DNA of 64,000 nt, taken from Dyella japonica A8 (GTDB lineage: Bacteria; Pseudomonadota; Gammaproteobacteria; Xanthomonadales; Rhodanobacteraceae). Under the pieces are notes generated by a model, which was given only the letters and a program-made list of their open reading frames with translations, ran no database searches and was not told where the DNA came from. The position numbers and the translations under genes were made by a program. The DNA lies in NCBI RefSeq assembly GCF_000725385.1, contig NZ_CP008884.1:1612001-1676000 (forward strand). Direction: 5' to 3'. Positions within the stretch are counted from its first letter, which is position 1; each line of letters starts with the position of its first letter. Positions 16,535 to 24,341 of the stretch are shown piece after piece.

Positions 16535-18937
16535 ATGCGTTGTCCGTCCTTGCGCGCATACCTGCCCGGTCTGCTGGCGGTTGCCGTGTCCCTTGCCCTC
16601 GCGGCACCGGCCGGGGTCCAAGCCGCCGAGGGGCATTCGGCCGATGTCGATCCCCGCATCGGCACCGGTGGGGATGGCCACACCTTCCCCGGAGCCACCG
16701 TCCCGTTCGGCATGATCCAGCTGTCCCCGGACACGGCCATGCCGGACTTCAAGCACGCCTACAAGTACGCCGCCGGCTACCAATACGGCGACGGCAGCCT
16801 GCTGGGCTTTTCCCATACGCACTTCTCCGGCTCCGGCCATTCGGACATGGGCGACGTGCTGGTCATGCCCATGGCCGGTGAGGTCCGCCTGGAGCCGGGC
16901 GACGCAGCCAAACCGGGCAGCGGCTACCGCTCCCGCTTCAGCCACGACACCGAAGTGGTGCAGGCCGGCTATTACGCGGTGACCCTGAGCGACGGCGGTG
17001 TGCGCGCCGAGCTGACGGCCGGCCGCCGCATCGGCTGGCATCGCTATACGTTCCCGGCGGGCAAGCCGGCGCACCTGCTGCTGGACCTGCGCCCGAGCAT
17101 CTACGACTACCCCGGCAAGGTGCTGTGGGCCAGCCTGCGCGTGCACGACGACGGCACTGTCACCGGCTGCCGCACCACGCGCGGTTGGGCGCCCGGCCGC
17201 GAGCTGTGCTTTGCCATGCGCTTCTCGCAGCCGATGAGCTCGCGCACGCTCTACAACCGCGAAACCGACGTGGTCTACAAGGGCTTCAAGGGCCCGGGCC
17301 ATCAGCCGGAGGACCGCGATGCGCAGAGCGGCCGCGCGCTGGAAGGCGTGTTCGACTTCGGCAACCTCAAGCAGCCGCTGGGCGTGAAGGTAGCGATCTC
17401 GACGGTGAGCGAGGCCAATGCGGTCGCCAACCTCGATGCGGAAGGACAGGGCTGGGATTTCGACGCCCGCCGCGCCGAGGCGCGTGCCGACTGGGACAAG
17501 GCGCTGGCCTCCATCGACGTGGAAGGCAGCAAGGACCAGCGCGTCGGCTTCTACACCTCGCTCTATCACGCCCTGCTGTCGCCCACGCTGAGCATGGACG
17601 TGAACGGCCAGTTCCGCGGACCCGACGGCGCCGTGCACGAGGCCGTCGACAAGAACGGCAAGTTCGCCTTCCATTCCACCTGGTCGCTGTGGGACGTCTA
17701 TCGCGCGCAGCAGCCGTTGATGGCCTTGCTGATGCCTGAGCGCAGCACGGATTTCATCCGCTCGCTGATCGCCTCGCGTGAAGCCAGCCCGTTCGGCATC
17801 CTGCCCGTGTGGGCGTACCAGGGCCTGGAGACGTGGTGCATGATCGGCTACCACGCGGTGCCGGTGATCGCCGACGCCTACGTCAAGGGCGTGCGCGGTT
17901 TCGATGCGGATGCGGCGCTGAAGGCGATGGTCGCCAGCGCGACCTATGCGCCGTACGGTGACCTCGGCGATTACATGAAGCTCGGCTACGTGCCCATCGA
18001 CAAGGAGCCGGAAGCCGCCTCCAAGACGCTCGAATACGCCTACGACGACTGGTCGCTGGCACAGATGGCCAAGGCCATGGGCCGCAAGGACATCGCCGCC
18101 ACCTTCGACAAGCGCGCAGGCAACTGGCGCAACGCGTACGACCCCAAGACCGGCTTCATGCGTGCGCGCAAGAGTGACGGCGCGTTCCGCGAGCCGTTCA
18201 ACCCGGATACCGCCGGCTACGGCAGCGACTACACCGAAGGCAACGCGTGGCAGTACTCGTGGTACGTGCCGCAGGACGTCGCCGCGCTGGTCAAGGCCAT
18301 GGGCGGCGACCAGCGCTTCGTCAGCAAGCTGGACAGCGTGTTCGACGCCAAGGTCGATCCGTCGCACTTCGCCAACGTCGAGGACATCACCGGCCTGATC
18401 GGCTGGTACGCGCACGGCAACGAACCCAGCCATCACCTGGCGTACCTGTACGACTATGCGGGGGCGCCATGGCAGACGCAGAAGCGGCTGAAGCAGATCA
18501 TGGACAGCCAGTACGCCACGCGTCCCGACGGCCTGGCAGGCAATGACGACCTGGGCCAGATGTCGGCCTGGTACATCTTCACTGCGCTCGGTTTCTATCC
18601 GGTGACGCCGGCCAGTGACGAGTACGCCATCGGTCGCCCGTTCGTGGCGCGCGCCACCCTGCACCTGGCCGGCGGCAAGACCTTCACGGTCACGGCCGAT
18701 CCGCTGGACGACGCCCATCCCTATGTCGGCGCGGTGACGCTCAACGGCAAGCCGCTGAACCGCGTCTTCCTGCGCCATGGCGAGCTGGTCGCGGGTGGCG
18801 AGCTGCACTTCACCATGCAGGCCGAGCCCAACCGTGCCTGGGGACAGGCGCAGGGCGAACGGCCTTCGTCGATGAGTGTCTCTACGACCAAGGTCGCGGA
18901 CGCCTCCCGCAAAAGTGATACCAAAACAGCCCGATAG
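16535..18937 (+). CDS. Secreted GH92 alpha-1,2-mannosidase
   Basis: An 800-residue protein with a signal peptide (cleavage after about residue 30, near GVQAAEG). GH92 hallmarks are present in order: DPRIGTGGDGHTFPGATVPF near the mature N-terminus, HFSGSGHSDMGD, HSTWSLWDVYR, a late GNEPSHHLAYLYDYAG block, and NDDLGQMSAWYIFTALGFYP. GH92 enzymes are calcium-dependent exo-mannosidases that invert configuration and release mannose from N-glycan or yeast-mannan type chains. The ATG at 16535 is chosen over the in-frame TTG at 16523 because GGGGAA sits just upstream and the signal peptide starts there. The divergent operon would import and metabolise the mannose. Confidence 0.93.
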   Translation: MRCPSLRAYLPGLLAVAVSLALAAPAGVQAAEGHSADVDPRIGTGGDGHTFPGATVPFGMIQLSPDTAMPDFKHAYKYAAGYQYGDGSLLGFSHTHFSGSGHSDMGDVLVMPMAGEVRLEPGDAAKPGSGYRSRFSHDTEVVQAGYYAVTLSDGGVRAELTAGRRIGWHRYTFPAGKPAHLLLDLRPSIYDYPGKVLWASLRVHDDGTVTGCRTTRGWAPGRELCFAMRFSQPMSSRTLYNRETDVVYKGFKGPGHQPEDRDAQSGRALEGVFDFGNLKQPLGVKVAISTVSEANAVANLDAEGQGWDFDARRAEARADWDKALASIDVEGSKDQRVGFYTSLYHALLSPTLSMDVNGQFRGPDGAVHEAVDKNGKFAFHSTWSLWDVYRAQQPLMALLMPERSTDFIRSLIASREASPFGILPVWAYQGLETWCMIGYHAVPVIADAYVKGVRGFDADAALKAMVASATYAPYGDLGDYMKLGYVPIDKEPEAASKTLEYAYDDWSLAQMAKAMGRKDIAATFDKRAGNWRNAYDPKTGFMRARKSDGAFREPFNPDTAGYGSDYTEGNAWQYSWYVPQDVAALVKAMGGDQRFVSKLDSVFDAKVDPSHFANVEDITGLIGWYAHGNEPSHHLAYLYDYAGAPWQTQKRLKQIMDSQYATRPDGLAGNDDLGQMSAWYIFTALGFYPVTPASDEYAIGRPFVARATLHLAGGKTFTVTADPLDDAHPYVGAVTLNGKPLNRVFLRHGELVAGGELHFTMQAEPNRAWGQAQGERPSSMSVSTTKVADASRKSDTKTAR

Positions 18938-18969
18938 GTGGTGGCGTTTGCCGGGGTGATTCTGCAACT

Positions 18970-20820
18970 ATGCCGGGCATGTTGCGCTCATCCTGGAAAA
19001 CGGCGTCGACAAAACGACCGTCCATGAAGGACCGCGTCGCGCTGCGCTGGCGGCTGGGCGGCCTGCTGGCCGCCGTGCTGGTCATCGTGGCCTTGCCGTA
19101 CGTGGTGACCCGCTCCGGCGCCAGCGAAGCGATTCTGGCGAACGAGCGCGTCACCCATTCCAGCGAAGTGAAGTCGCTCACCTACCGGATCGCCTACGTC
19201 ACGCGCGACAGCGAGGCGTCGATCTATCGCCTTATTCATGGTGACGCGGACCCGCAGGTGCGCCTGCGCGCGGAACGGGCCACCCACGAGATGCCCGGCC
19301 TGCTGCAGCAGCTGCGCGAGATGACGCGCGACAGCCCCGACCAGCAGGCGCTGATCGGCTCGCTCAGTTCCACCGTCAGTGGCCGCCTTGCGCTGAGCGG
19401 GCAGGCCGTGATGCGCCACGACCATGGCGACGAGGCCGGCGCGAGCGATGCCATGCGCGACTCCGGCACGCTGTTCAAGATGGACGACCTGATCGACGGC
19501 ATCGTGCGCAACGAAGACAGCACGTTGCTCAATCGCCGGGATGCCGCCAACCGCGAATCGTTCAACAGCGAACTGGCGCTGACCATCACTGCCATCGCGC
19601 AGGTGCTGCTGCTCGCCATCGTGGTCATCGTGTCCGAGCGCCAGATCAGCCGCCGCCTGCGCGCCGAAGTGCGCGAAGGGCAGGCCGTGCAGCGTTCGCA
19701 ACTGATCGTGCAGGCGGTGCGCGAACCCATCGCGCTGCTCGACGCCAGCCTCGGCACGCTGCTGGTCAACGCCGCCTTCGGCGAGCTCTACGGTCTGCCG
19801 CCCGATTTCCGCCAGTCGCTGCCGCTTACCGAAATCGGCGACGGCGCCTGGAGCGACAGCGCCTTGCTGCAACGCCTCAACGACGTGCTGCTGCTCGATC
19901 GCGAGCTGTGGGATTACGAGCTGATACAGCGCACCGTCGACGGCGTGGACCGCCACGTGGTGATCAACGCCCGCCGACTGGAGCAGGATGGCGGCGGCGA
20001 TCCGGTGCTGCTGCTGACCCTGAGCGATGTCACGGCGCGCGCACTGGTCGAGCAGCAGGTGAAGGAGCTGAACCGGCAGCTGGAGGGCAAGATCGAGCAG
20101 GTGTCGGACGTGAACCGTGAGCTCGAGGCCTTCAGCTATTCGGTGTCGCACGATCTGCGCGCACCGCTGCGCCACATCAGCGGCTTCGCCGGCAAGCTGC
20201 ACCAGCACCTGGGCGAGCAGGCGGACGAGCGCTCGCGCCACTACATCGAGGTGATCAACGACGCCGCCAAGCGCATGGCGCTGCTGATCGAGGACCTGCT
20301 GGTGTTCTCGCGCCTGGGCCGCGGCGCGCTGCGCCTGCAGCCGGTGGACATGCAGTCGCTGGCGGACGAGGCCCGCGCGCTGGCCGAGACGGACGCGCAC
20401 GGCCGCCATATCGTCTGGTCCATCGCGCCGCTGCCCATTGTCATCGGCGACGAGAACATGCTGCGCACCGTCTGGCAGAACCTGCTGGGCAACGCGGTGA
20501 AATACACCGGTAAATGCGAGGTGGCGCGCATCGACGTGGACGTGCAGCGCCACCGCGACGGCAGTTACGAATTCGTGGTGAGCGACAACGGCGCCGGCTT
20601 TGACATGCAGTACGCGGGTAAACTGTTCGGTGTGTTCCAGCGGCTGCACCGTGCCTCGGAATTCCCGGGCAACGGCATCGGCCTGGCCAACGTGCGTCGC
20701 ATCGTCACGCGACACGGCGGCCGCGTCTGGGCGGATGCCCAGCCCGGCCAGGGCGCGCGTTTCCATTTCACCCTGCCGTCCTCGGACCTCGCAGAAAGCT
20801 TCGCGCAGAGGCGCCAATGA
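18970..20820 (+). CDS. Membrane sensor histidine kinase (CHASE3-like, PAS, HisKA)
   Basis: A 616-residue protein. Two transmembrane helices (about 27-48 and 200-220) bracket a helical extracytoplasmic domain of CHASE3 type. A PAS-like domain follows (about 235-355), then a short coiled coil, HisKA with SVSHDLRAPLRH (histidine about 394) and a HATPase domain with QNLLGNAVKYT, DNGAGFD and GNGIGLA. The kinase core resembles bacteriophytochrome-type kinases, which pair with Rcp1-like regulators. The start is uncertain: ATGs at 18970, 18979 and 19024 are all in frame, and none has a strong ribosome-binding site. The last 4 bases overlap the response regulator (ATGA). Confidence 0.88.
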   Translation: MPGMLRSSWKTASTKRPSMKDRVALRWRLGGLLAAVLVIVALPYVVTRSGASEAILANERVTHSSEVKSLTYRIAYVTRDSEASIYRLIHGDADPQVRLRAERATHEMPGLLQQLREMTRDSPDQQALIGSLSSTVSGRLALSGQAVMRHDHGDEAGASDAMRDSGTLFKMDDLIDGIVRNEDSTLLNRRDAANRESFNSELALTITAIAQVLLLAIVVIVSERQISRRLRAEVREGQAVQRSQLIVQAVREPIALLDASLGTLLVNAAFGELYGLPPDFRQSLPLTEIGDGAWSDSALLQRLNDVLLLDRELWDYELIQRTVDGVDRHVVINARRLEQDGGGDPVLLLTLSDVTARALVEQQVKELNRQLEGKIEQVSDVNRELEAFSYSVSHDLRAPLRHISGFAGKLHQHLGEQADERSRHYIEVINDAAKRMALLIEDLLVFSRLGRGALRLQPVDMQSLADEARALAETDAHGRHIVWSIAPLPIVIGDENMLRTVWQNLLGNAVKYTGKCEVARIDVDVQRHRDGSYEFVVSDNGAGFDMQYAGKLFGVFQRLHRASEFPGNGIGLANVRRIVTRHGGRVWADAQPGQGARFHFTLPSSDLAESFAQRRQ

Positions 20821-21263
20821 AACATCGAGACCTGCGTACCATCCTGCTGGTGGAGGACAGCCTCGCCGATGCCGAAATGGCGCTGGATGCGCTTGCCGGG
20901 GCACACCTTGCCAATCCCGTGGTGCACGTCGAGGACGGCGTGGATTGCCTGGATTACCTTTACTGCCGTGGCCAATGGGCCGGCCGCGAGCCGATCGACC
21001 CCGCCGTGGTGTTGCTGGACATCAAGATGCCGCGCATGAGCGGCCTGGAAGTGCTCACGCAACTGCGCGCGGACGACCGTTTCCGCCGGGTGCCGGTGGT
21101 GATCCTGTCCTCGTCGCGGGAAGAGAGCGACCTGGCGCGCAGTTGGGACATCGGTGCGAATGCTTACGTGATCAAACCGGTGGACGTGGACCAGTTTTTT
21201 GAAGCGGTGCGTACCTTGGGTCAGTTCTGGGCCGTGCTCAACCAGGGCCCGGATCATGTCTGA
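20817..21263 (+). CDS. Single-domain response regulator (Rcp1-like)
   Basis: A 148-residue stand-alone receiver domain. The acidic pair ED is in LLVEDS, the phosphoacceptor aspartate is about residue 68 in VVLLDIKMPRMSG, and the conserved S/T and K are in ILSSS and VIKPVD. The insertion DYLYCRGQWAGREPIDPAVV is typical of the Rcp1 class. There is no output domain, so it most likely relays phosphate between the upstream kinase and the downstream hybrid kinase or another target. Confidence 0.9.
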   Translation: MKHRDLRTILLVEDSLADAEMALDALAGAHLANPVVHVEDGVDCLDYLYCRGQWAGREPIDPAVVLLDIKMPRMSGLEVLTQLRADDRFRRVPVVILSSSREESDLARSWDIGANAYVIKPVDVDQFFEAVRTLGQFWAVLNQGPDHV

Positions 21264-21308
21264 AGGCAACAGGACGGGACGGGAAGCTCCAGAACGGGGT
21301 GGTTGAAC

Positions 21309-22886
21309 GTGGAAAGGCAGCAGTGGGCGTTGCCCCGAATCCGTGTACTGCAGATCGAAGACAGCCAGCTCGACGCCGAACTGGTGTTGTCCGAGCTGGA
21401 TGCCGATCACATCGACTACGACGTGCGGCTGGTGGATGCGGAGCGCGAATATCTTTGCGCGCTGGATGAGTTCCAGCCGGATATCGTGTTGTCCGATTTG
21501 AGCATGCCCGGTTTTTCCGGGCAGCGTGCGCTGGACATCCTGCGCGAGCGCGACCAGGACCTGCCCTTCATCTTCGTCTCCGCGACGCTGGGTGAAGAGG
21601 CGGCCATTGAAGCGCTGCGCAACGGCGCCACCGATTACATCCTCAAGCAGAATCCCGCGCGCCTGGCATCGGCCGTGCGTCGCGCCATGCGCGAGGCGGA
21701 GGCGCAGCGCGTGCGGCGCCGTGCGGAAACCGAGCTGATCCGCGCGCAGCGCTTCGAGAGCCTGGCCATGCTGGCCGGCGGCCTCAGCCACGACCTGCGC
21801 AACCTGCTGCAACCGCTGCTGCTGGCTGGCGACAGCCTGCAGGATTACCAGGACGATCCGCGCCTGGCGCGCCTGGGCCGCCTCGTGCGCGACTGCGGCA
21901 AGCGCGGCCTGGACATGGTGCAGTCCATGCTCTCCTTTGCGCGTGGCGCGCGACGTGCCGAGCAGGTGCGGGTGGGGGCGCTGCTCGACGCGCTTGGCCT
22001 GCTGCTGCAGGGCAGTGTGCCGCGCAACGTAACGCTCAACCTGGACGCCTACGACCCCGACCTCAGCTTCGACGGCAACCATACCGAGCTGCAGCAATGC
22101 CTGCTCAACCTCAGCCTCAACGCCATCCAGGCCATGCCGGAGGGCGGCACGCTGCGCATTTCCGCCTCGCTGGCCTCCTTGCCGGAGAGCTTCTTTCAAC
22201 CCGGCGAAGAATGCCGCGAAGGCAGCTACGTATGCCTGACCGTGAGCGACACGGGCACGGGCATGGACGATGCAGCGTTGCAGCACCTGTTCGAGCCGTT
22301 CTACACCACCAAGGAGAGCGGCACCGGGCTAGGCCTGGTCTCGTGCAAGCGCATCATCACCGCGCATGGCGGCGTGATGCGCGTGGACAGCCGGCCGGGT
22401 GAAGGCACGCGCTTCCACATGCACATCCCCCTGATGCAGCAACCCGGCGACGTGGTCGAGGAGCAGGGAAGCGTCAACCTGCAGGGCGAGGCCGAGCGGG
22501 TACTGGTGGTGGTGGAAGAAGCCGGCCAGTTGTCCCTGCTAGTCGACACGCTCGATTCGTGGGGTTATCAGGCCCATGCCAGCCAGAGCGGTACCGCCGC
22601 CCTGCAGTGGCTCGAGGCGCAAGGCGTGCCTGACCTGGTCGTGCTCGATGCGGACATGAACCTCTTCACCGGTGTGCGTACGCTGGCGGCTTTGTTTGAC
22701 CACGGTTATCGCGGCGCGGTGATCCTGCTGGCACGACCGGAGGCGCCGCCGGACATGGACGAGCTCCCGGTGATGGAGCATCTGTATCTGGTGGACAAGC
22801 CGATTTCGACGATGAAGTTGTTGAGGACGGTGAGGGAGGCGCTGGAGGAGAGTGCGTCGGGGGTGGGGCCGATGGGGCCGGTGTAA
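21309..22886 (+). CDS. Response regulator/histidine kinase hybrid (REC-HisKA-HATPase-REC)
   Basis: A 525-residue soluble protein. An N-terminal receiver domain (aspartate in DIVLSDLSMPGFSG) is followed by HisKA with GGLSHDLRNLLQP, a HATPase domain with LNLSLNAIQAM, DTGTGMDD and GTGLGL, and a C-terminal receiver-like domain. In the last, the usual acidic pair appears as VVVEEAG, with D in VVLDADMN and K in LVDKPIS. The GTG at 21309 is chosen because GGGGTGG lies 6 bases upstream; a TTG at 21303 is also in frame. It sits 45 bases after the Rcp1-like gene. No DNA-binding output is encoded in this three-gene set. Confidence 0.85.
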   Translation: MERQQWALPRIRVLQIEDSQLDAELVLSELDADHIDYDVRLVDAEREYLCALDEFQPDIVLSDLSMPGFSGQRALDILRERDQDLPFIFVSATLGEEAAIEALRNGATDYILKQNPARLASAVRRAMREAEAQRVRRRAETELIRAQRFESLAMLAGGLSHDLRNLLQPLLLAGDSLQDYQDDPRLARLGRLVRDCGKRGLDMVQSMLSFARGARRAEQVRVGALLDALGLLLQGSVPRNVTLNLDAYDPDLSFDGNHTELQQCLLNLSLNAIQAMPEGGTLRISASLASLPESFFQPGEECREGSYVCLTVSDTGTGMDDAALQHLFEPFYTTKESGTGLGLVSCKRIITAHGGVMRVDSRPGEGTRFHMHIPLMQQPGDVVEEQGSVNLQGEAERVLVVVEEAGQLSLLVDTLDSWGYQAHASQSGTAALQWLEAQGVPDLVVLDADMNLFTGVRTLAALFDHGYRGAVILLARPEAPPDMDELPVMEHLYLVDKPISTMKLLRTVREALEESASGVGPMGPV

Positions 22887-23059
22887 GGGGGATTTTGTGG
22901 TTGTGGGTTTTCCTGTTGCTGTCGTGATGATGGCGGTGTAGTGGGAGGAGCTTGCTTCTTCTTGCCTTTGAGGCGGGGCGTTGAGGCCGTGCCTTGAGGG
23001 GAGGCGGGGGAGAGGGTTGGGTGTTGGGTTCAACCTAGCCTCACCGCTTCGTCCTTTAG

Positions 23060-23282
23060 CCGTCATCCCGGAGCCCCGCAGGGACTAGCTTCGCGTCGCA
23101 GGTCGGAAGCGCTTTGCAACAGCCGCGTGGCTGGTCATCCAGCGCGTCGGTGTTTGGTTGTCGCTTCGGACGTTGTCGCGACCGGGCCGCCTGCGCGGCG
23201 GGCGTTCCGTCCTCCTGCCGGAGGCCGGGTCACTTTCTCTTGCTTGCCCAAGAGAAAGTAACCAAAGAGAAGGGCCCCCCGG
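23060..23282 (-). repeat. Dispersed multi-hairpin element, divergent inverted copy C
   Basis: Read on the minus strand, three hairpins match those of copies A and B in order. Hairpin 1 is 23229-23262 (CTTTCTCTTG/CAAGAGAAAG). Hairpin 2 is 23208-23227 (CCTCC-GGCA-GGAGG). Hairpin 3 is 23187-23201 (CCGCC-GCGCA-GGCGG). The distal end near 23060 keeps CCGTCATCCCGG, the counterpart of the GGGATGACGG end of A and B. The copy differs from A mostly by paired changes in the stems. Confidence 0.7.
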
Positions 23283-23290
23283 ATGACGCG

Positions 23291-23391
23291 CCTTCCGGGC
23301 CTTTGGCCCGAAAGGTTCGCGGGCGGGTTCCGGGCTTTTCGACGGGGCATCCTGCCCCGACGAAAAGTGCCAGGGATCCATCCCTGGCACC
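23291..23391. repeat. Run of three further hairpins beside copy C
   Basis: Hairpin 4 (23291-23315) is CCTTCCGGGCC/GGCCCGAAAGG with one mismatch. Hairpin 5 (23335-23367) has 15-base arms CTTTTCGACGGGGCA/TGCCCCGACGAAAAG with one A-A mismatch. Hairpin 6 (23367-23390) has perfect 11-bp arms GTGCCAGGGAT/ATCCCTGGCAC. With hairpins 1-3 they form an unbroken series from 23187. Confidence 0.6.
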
Positions 23392-23446
23392 CCTGCGGGG
23401 CCTGATCTCCACCCGCCCGCCGCGTCATACGGGGACCCGGTAGGTC

Positions 23447-23570
23447 AAAAGCCAAAGCAAGAGCCAAAGCCAAAACCAGAACCAAAACCAAAACCAAAAC
23501 CAGAGCCAAAACCAGAGCCAAAGCCAAAGCCAAAGCCAAAGCCAAAGCCAAAGCCAAAGCCAAAGCAAGA
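23447..23570. repeat. Hexanucleotide tandem array (ARCCAR)
   Basis: About 20 imperfect copies of a 6-base unit, AGCCAA or AACCAA/AACCAG, run without interruption. On the minus strand this would read as alternating Leu-Ala/Leu-Val codons, but no gene context supports translation. Confidence 0.85.
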
Positions 23571-23610
23571 ACCCGCGCTGTCAGCGGAGCATCTCAAGGT
23601 GGCGAGTCCC

Positions 23611-23695
23611 TTGTGGGAGCGCACCCTGTGCGCGACCGCGGCGCCTCGTAGTCACCGCTCCGTTAGGTTGTCGCGCGCAGGGTGCGCTCCCACAG
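23611..23695. repeat. REP pair (inverted) in composite locus 1
   Basis: The left REP (23611-23635) and the right REP (23670-23695) enclose GCCTCGTAGTCACCGCTCCG. The whole pair plus flanks (GGTGGCGAGTCCC before, ACAGAAAAG after) closely matches the pair at 55035-55119. Confidence 0.85.
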
Positions 23696-23750
23696 AAAAG
23701 TGAGGCGACCGTGCGTATTCCATCGGCGCCGAAGCGAAGCGAGGCCCCGC

Positions 23751-24053
23751 TTTAAGTCCTCTTCGCCAGGGCGCGTTGCGAAGCGCTTGGAAGTACCCGC
23801 TATGTAGAGGCGAAGGTGGCCAAGCAACGATCTGCCTCACGCGTTCGGGCTTATCCCCATGAAATGCTGCCAGCTCTGGCTCTTGAGGCCATTTTCTTTG
23901 GGTTACTTTTCTTTTGGGCCAGCAAAAGAAAAGTGACTCGGCCTTCGGCAGAAGGTCGAAACGCCCGCTGCGTAAGCGGCCAGATCGCGGGAGCGCACGA
24001 GGCGAAGACCCAACGTGACCGAAACTGGATCCCGGCCTGCGCCGGGATGACGG
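23751..24053 (+). repeat. Dispersed multi-hairpin element, copy A
   Basis: About 303 bases matching copy B at 55174-55475, with a near-identical core. Hairpin 1 is 23901-23938 (ACTTTTCTTTTG/CAAAAGAAAAGT). Hairpin 2 is 23939-23958 (CGGCCTTC/GAAGGTCG, loop GGCA). Hairpin 3 is 23965-23979 (CCGCT/AGCGG, loop GCGTA). It ends in the palindrome ATCCCGGCCTGCGCCGGGAT (24029-24048) followed by GACGG. It begins with TTTAAGTCCT. Confidence 0.8.
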
Positions 24054-24106
24054 CAAAGATGAAACGGTGCGGCAACCATCCAACCCTCATCCCAATCCGC
24101 TCCAGA

Positions 24107-24204
24107 CCTCTCTCCACACCCCTCTCCACACCCCTCTCCACACCCCTCTCCACACCCCTCTCCACACCCCTCTCCACACCCCTCTCCACACCCCTCTCCA
24201 CACC
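24107..24204. repeat. 12-bp tandem array (CCCCTCTCCACA), about 8 units
   Basis: The unit CCCCTCTCCACA is repeated about eight times, nearly perfectly. A related array (CCCTCTCCCCAA/G) lies in the same place relative to copy B at 55515-55722. Confidence 0.9.
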
Positions 24205-24282
24205 GCGACCACCCATCACCCCTTCCCACGTCCCCCAAAACGGGCGAGGGGCCCAAACTCCAAACCGCCCCGAGCAACCCCC

Positions 24283-24313
24283 AAAAACAAAAAAGGCCGG
24301 ACAATGTCCGGCC
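24283..24313 (-). terminator. pilR intrinsic terminator
   Basis: GGCCGGA/TCCGGCC forms a 7-bp stem around CAATG. On the minus strand it is followed by TTTTTTGTTTTT. It lies 29 bases after the pilR stop codon. Confidence 0.85.
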
Positions 24314-24341
24314 CCTTCGCATCGCATCGCATCGACCCGCT

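Larger units (their letters stand above)
22887..24341. other. Gene-free composite repeat locus 1
   Basis: About 1.45 kb without a credible gene. From left to right it holds a G-rich stretch (about 22996-23030, including GGGGGAGAGGGTTGGG), an inverted copy of a multi-hairpin element (about 23060-23282), further hairpins to 23391, a hexanucleotide array (23447-23570), a REP pair (23611-23695), a direct copy of the multi-hairpin element (23751-24053), a 12-bp tandem array (24107-24204) and the pilR terminator. Open frames here are compositional and are not called as genes. Confidence 0.75.

Noticed and set aside
23135..23563. Open frame beginning with Ala-Leu repeats on the minus strand
   Set aside because: It is translation of the hexamer array and of copy C, with no gene context.
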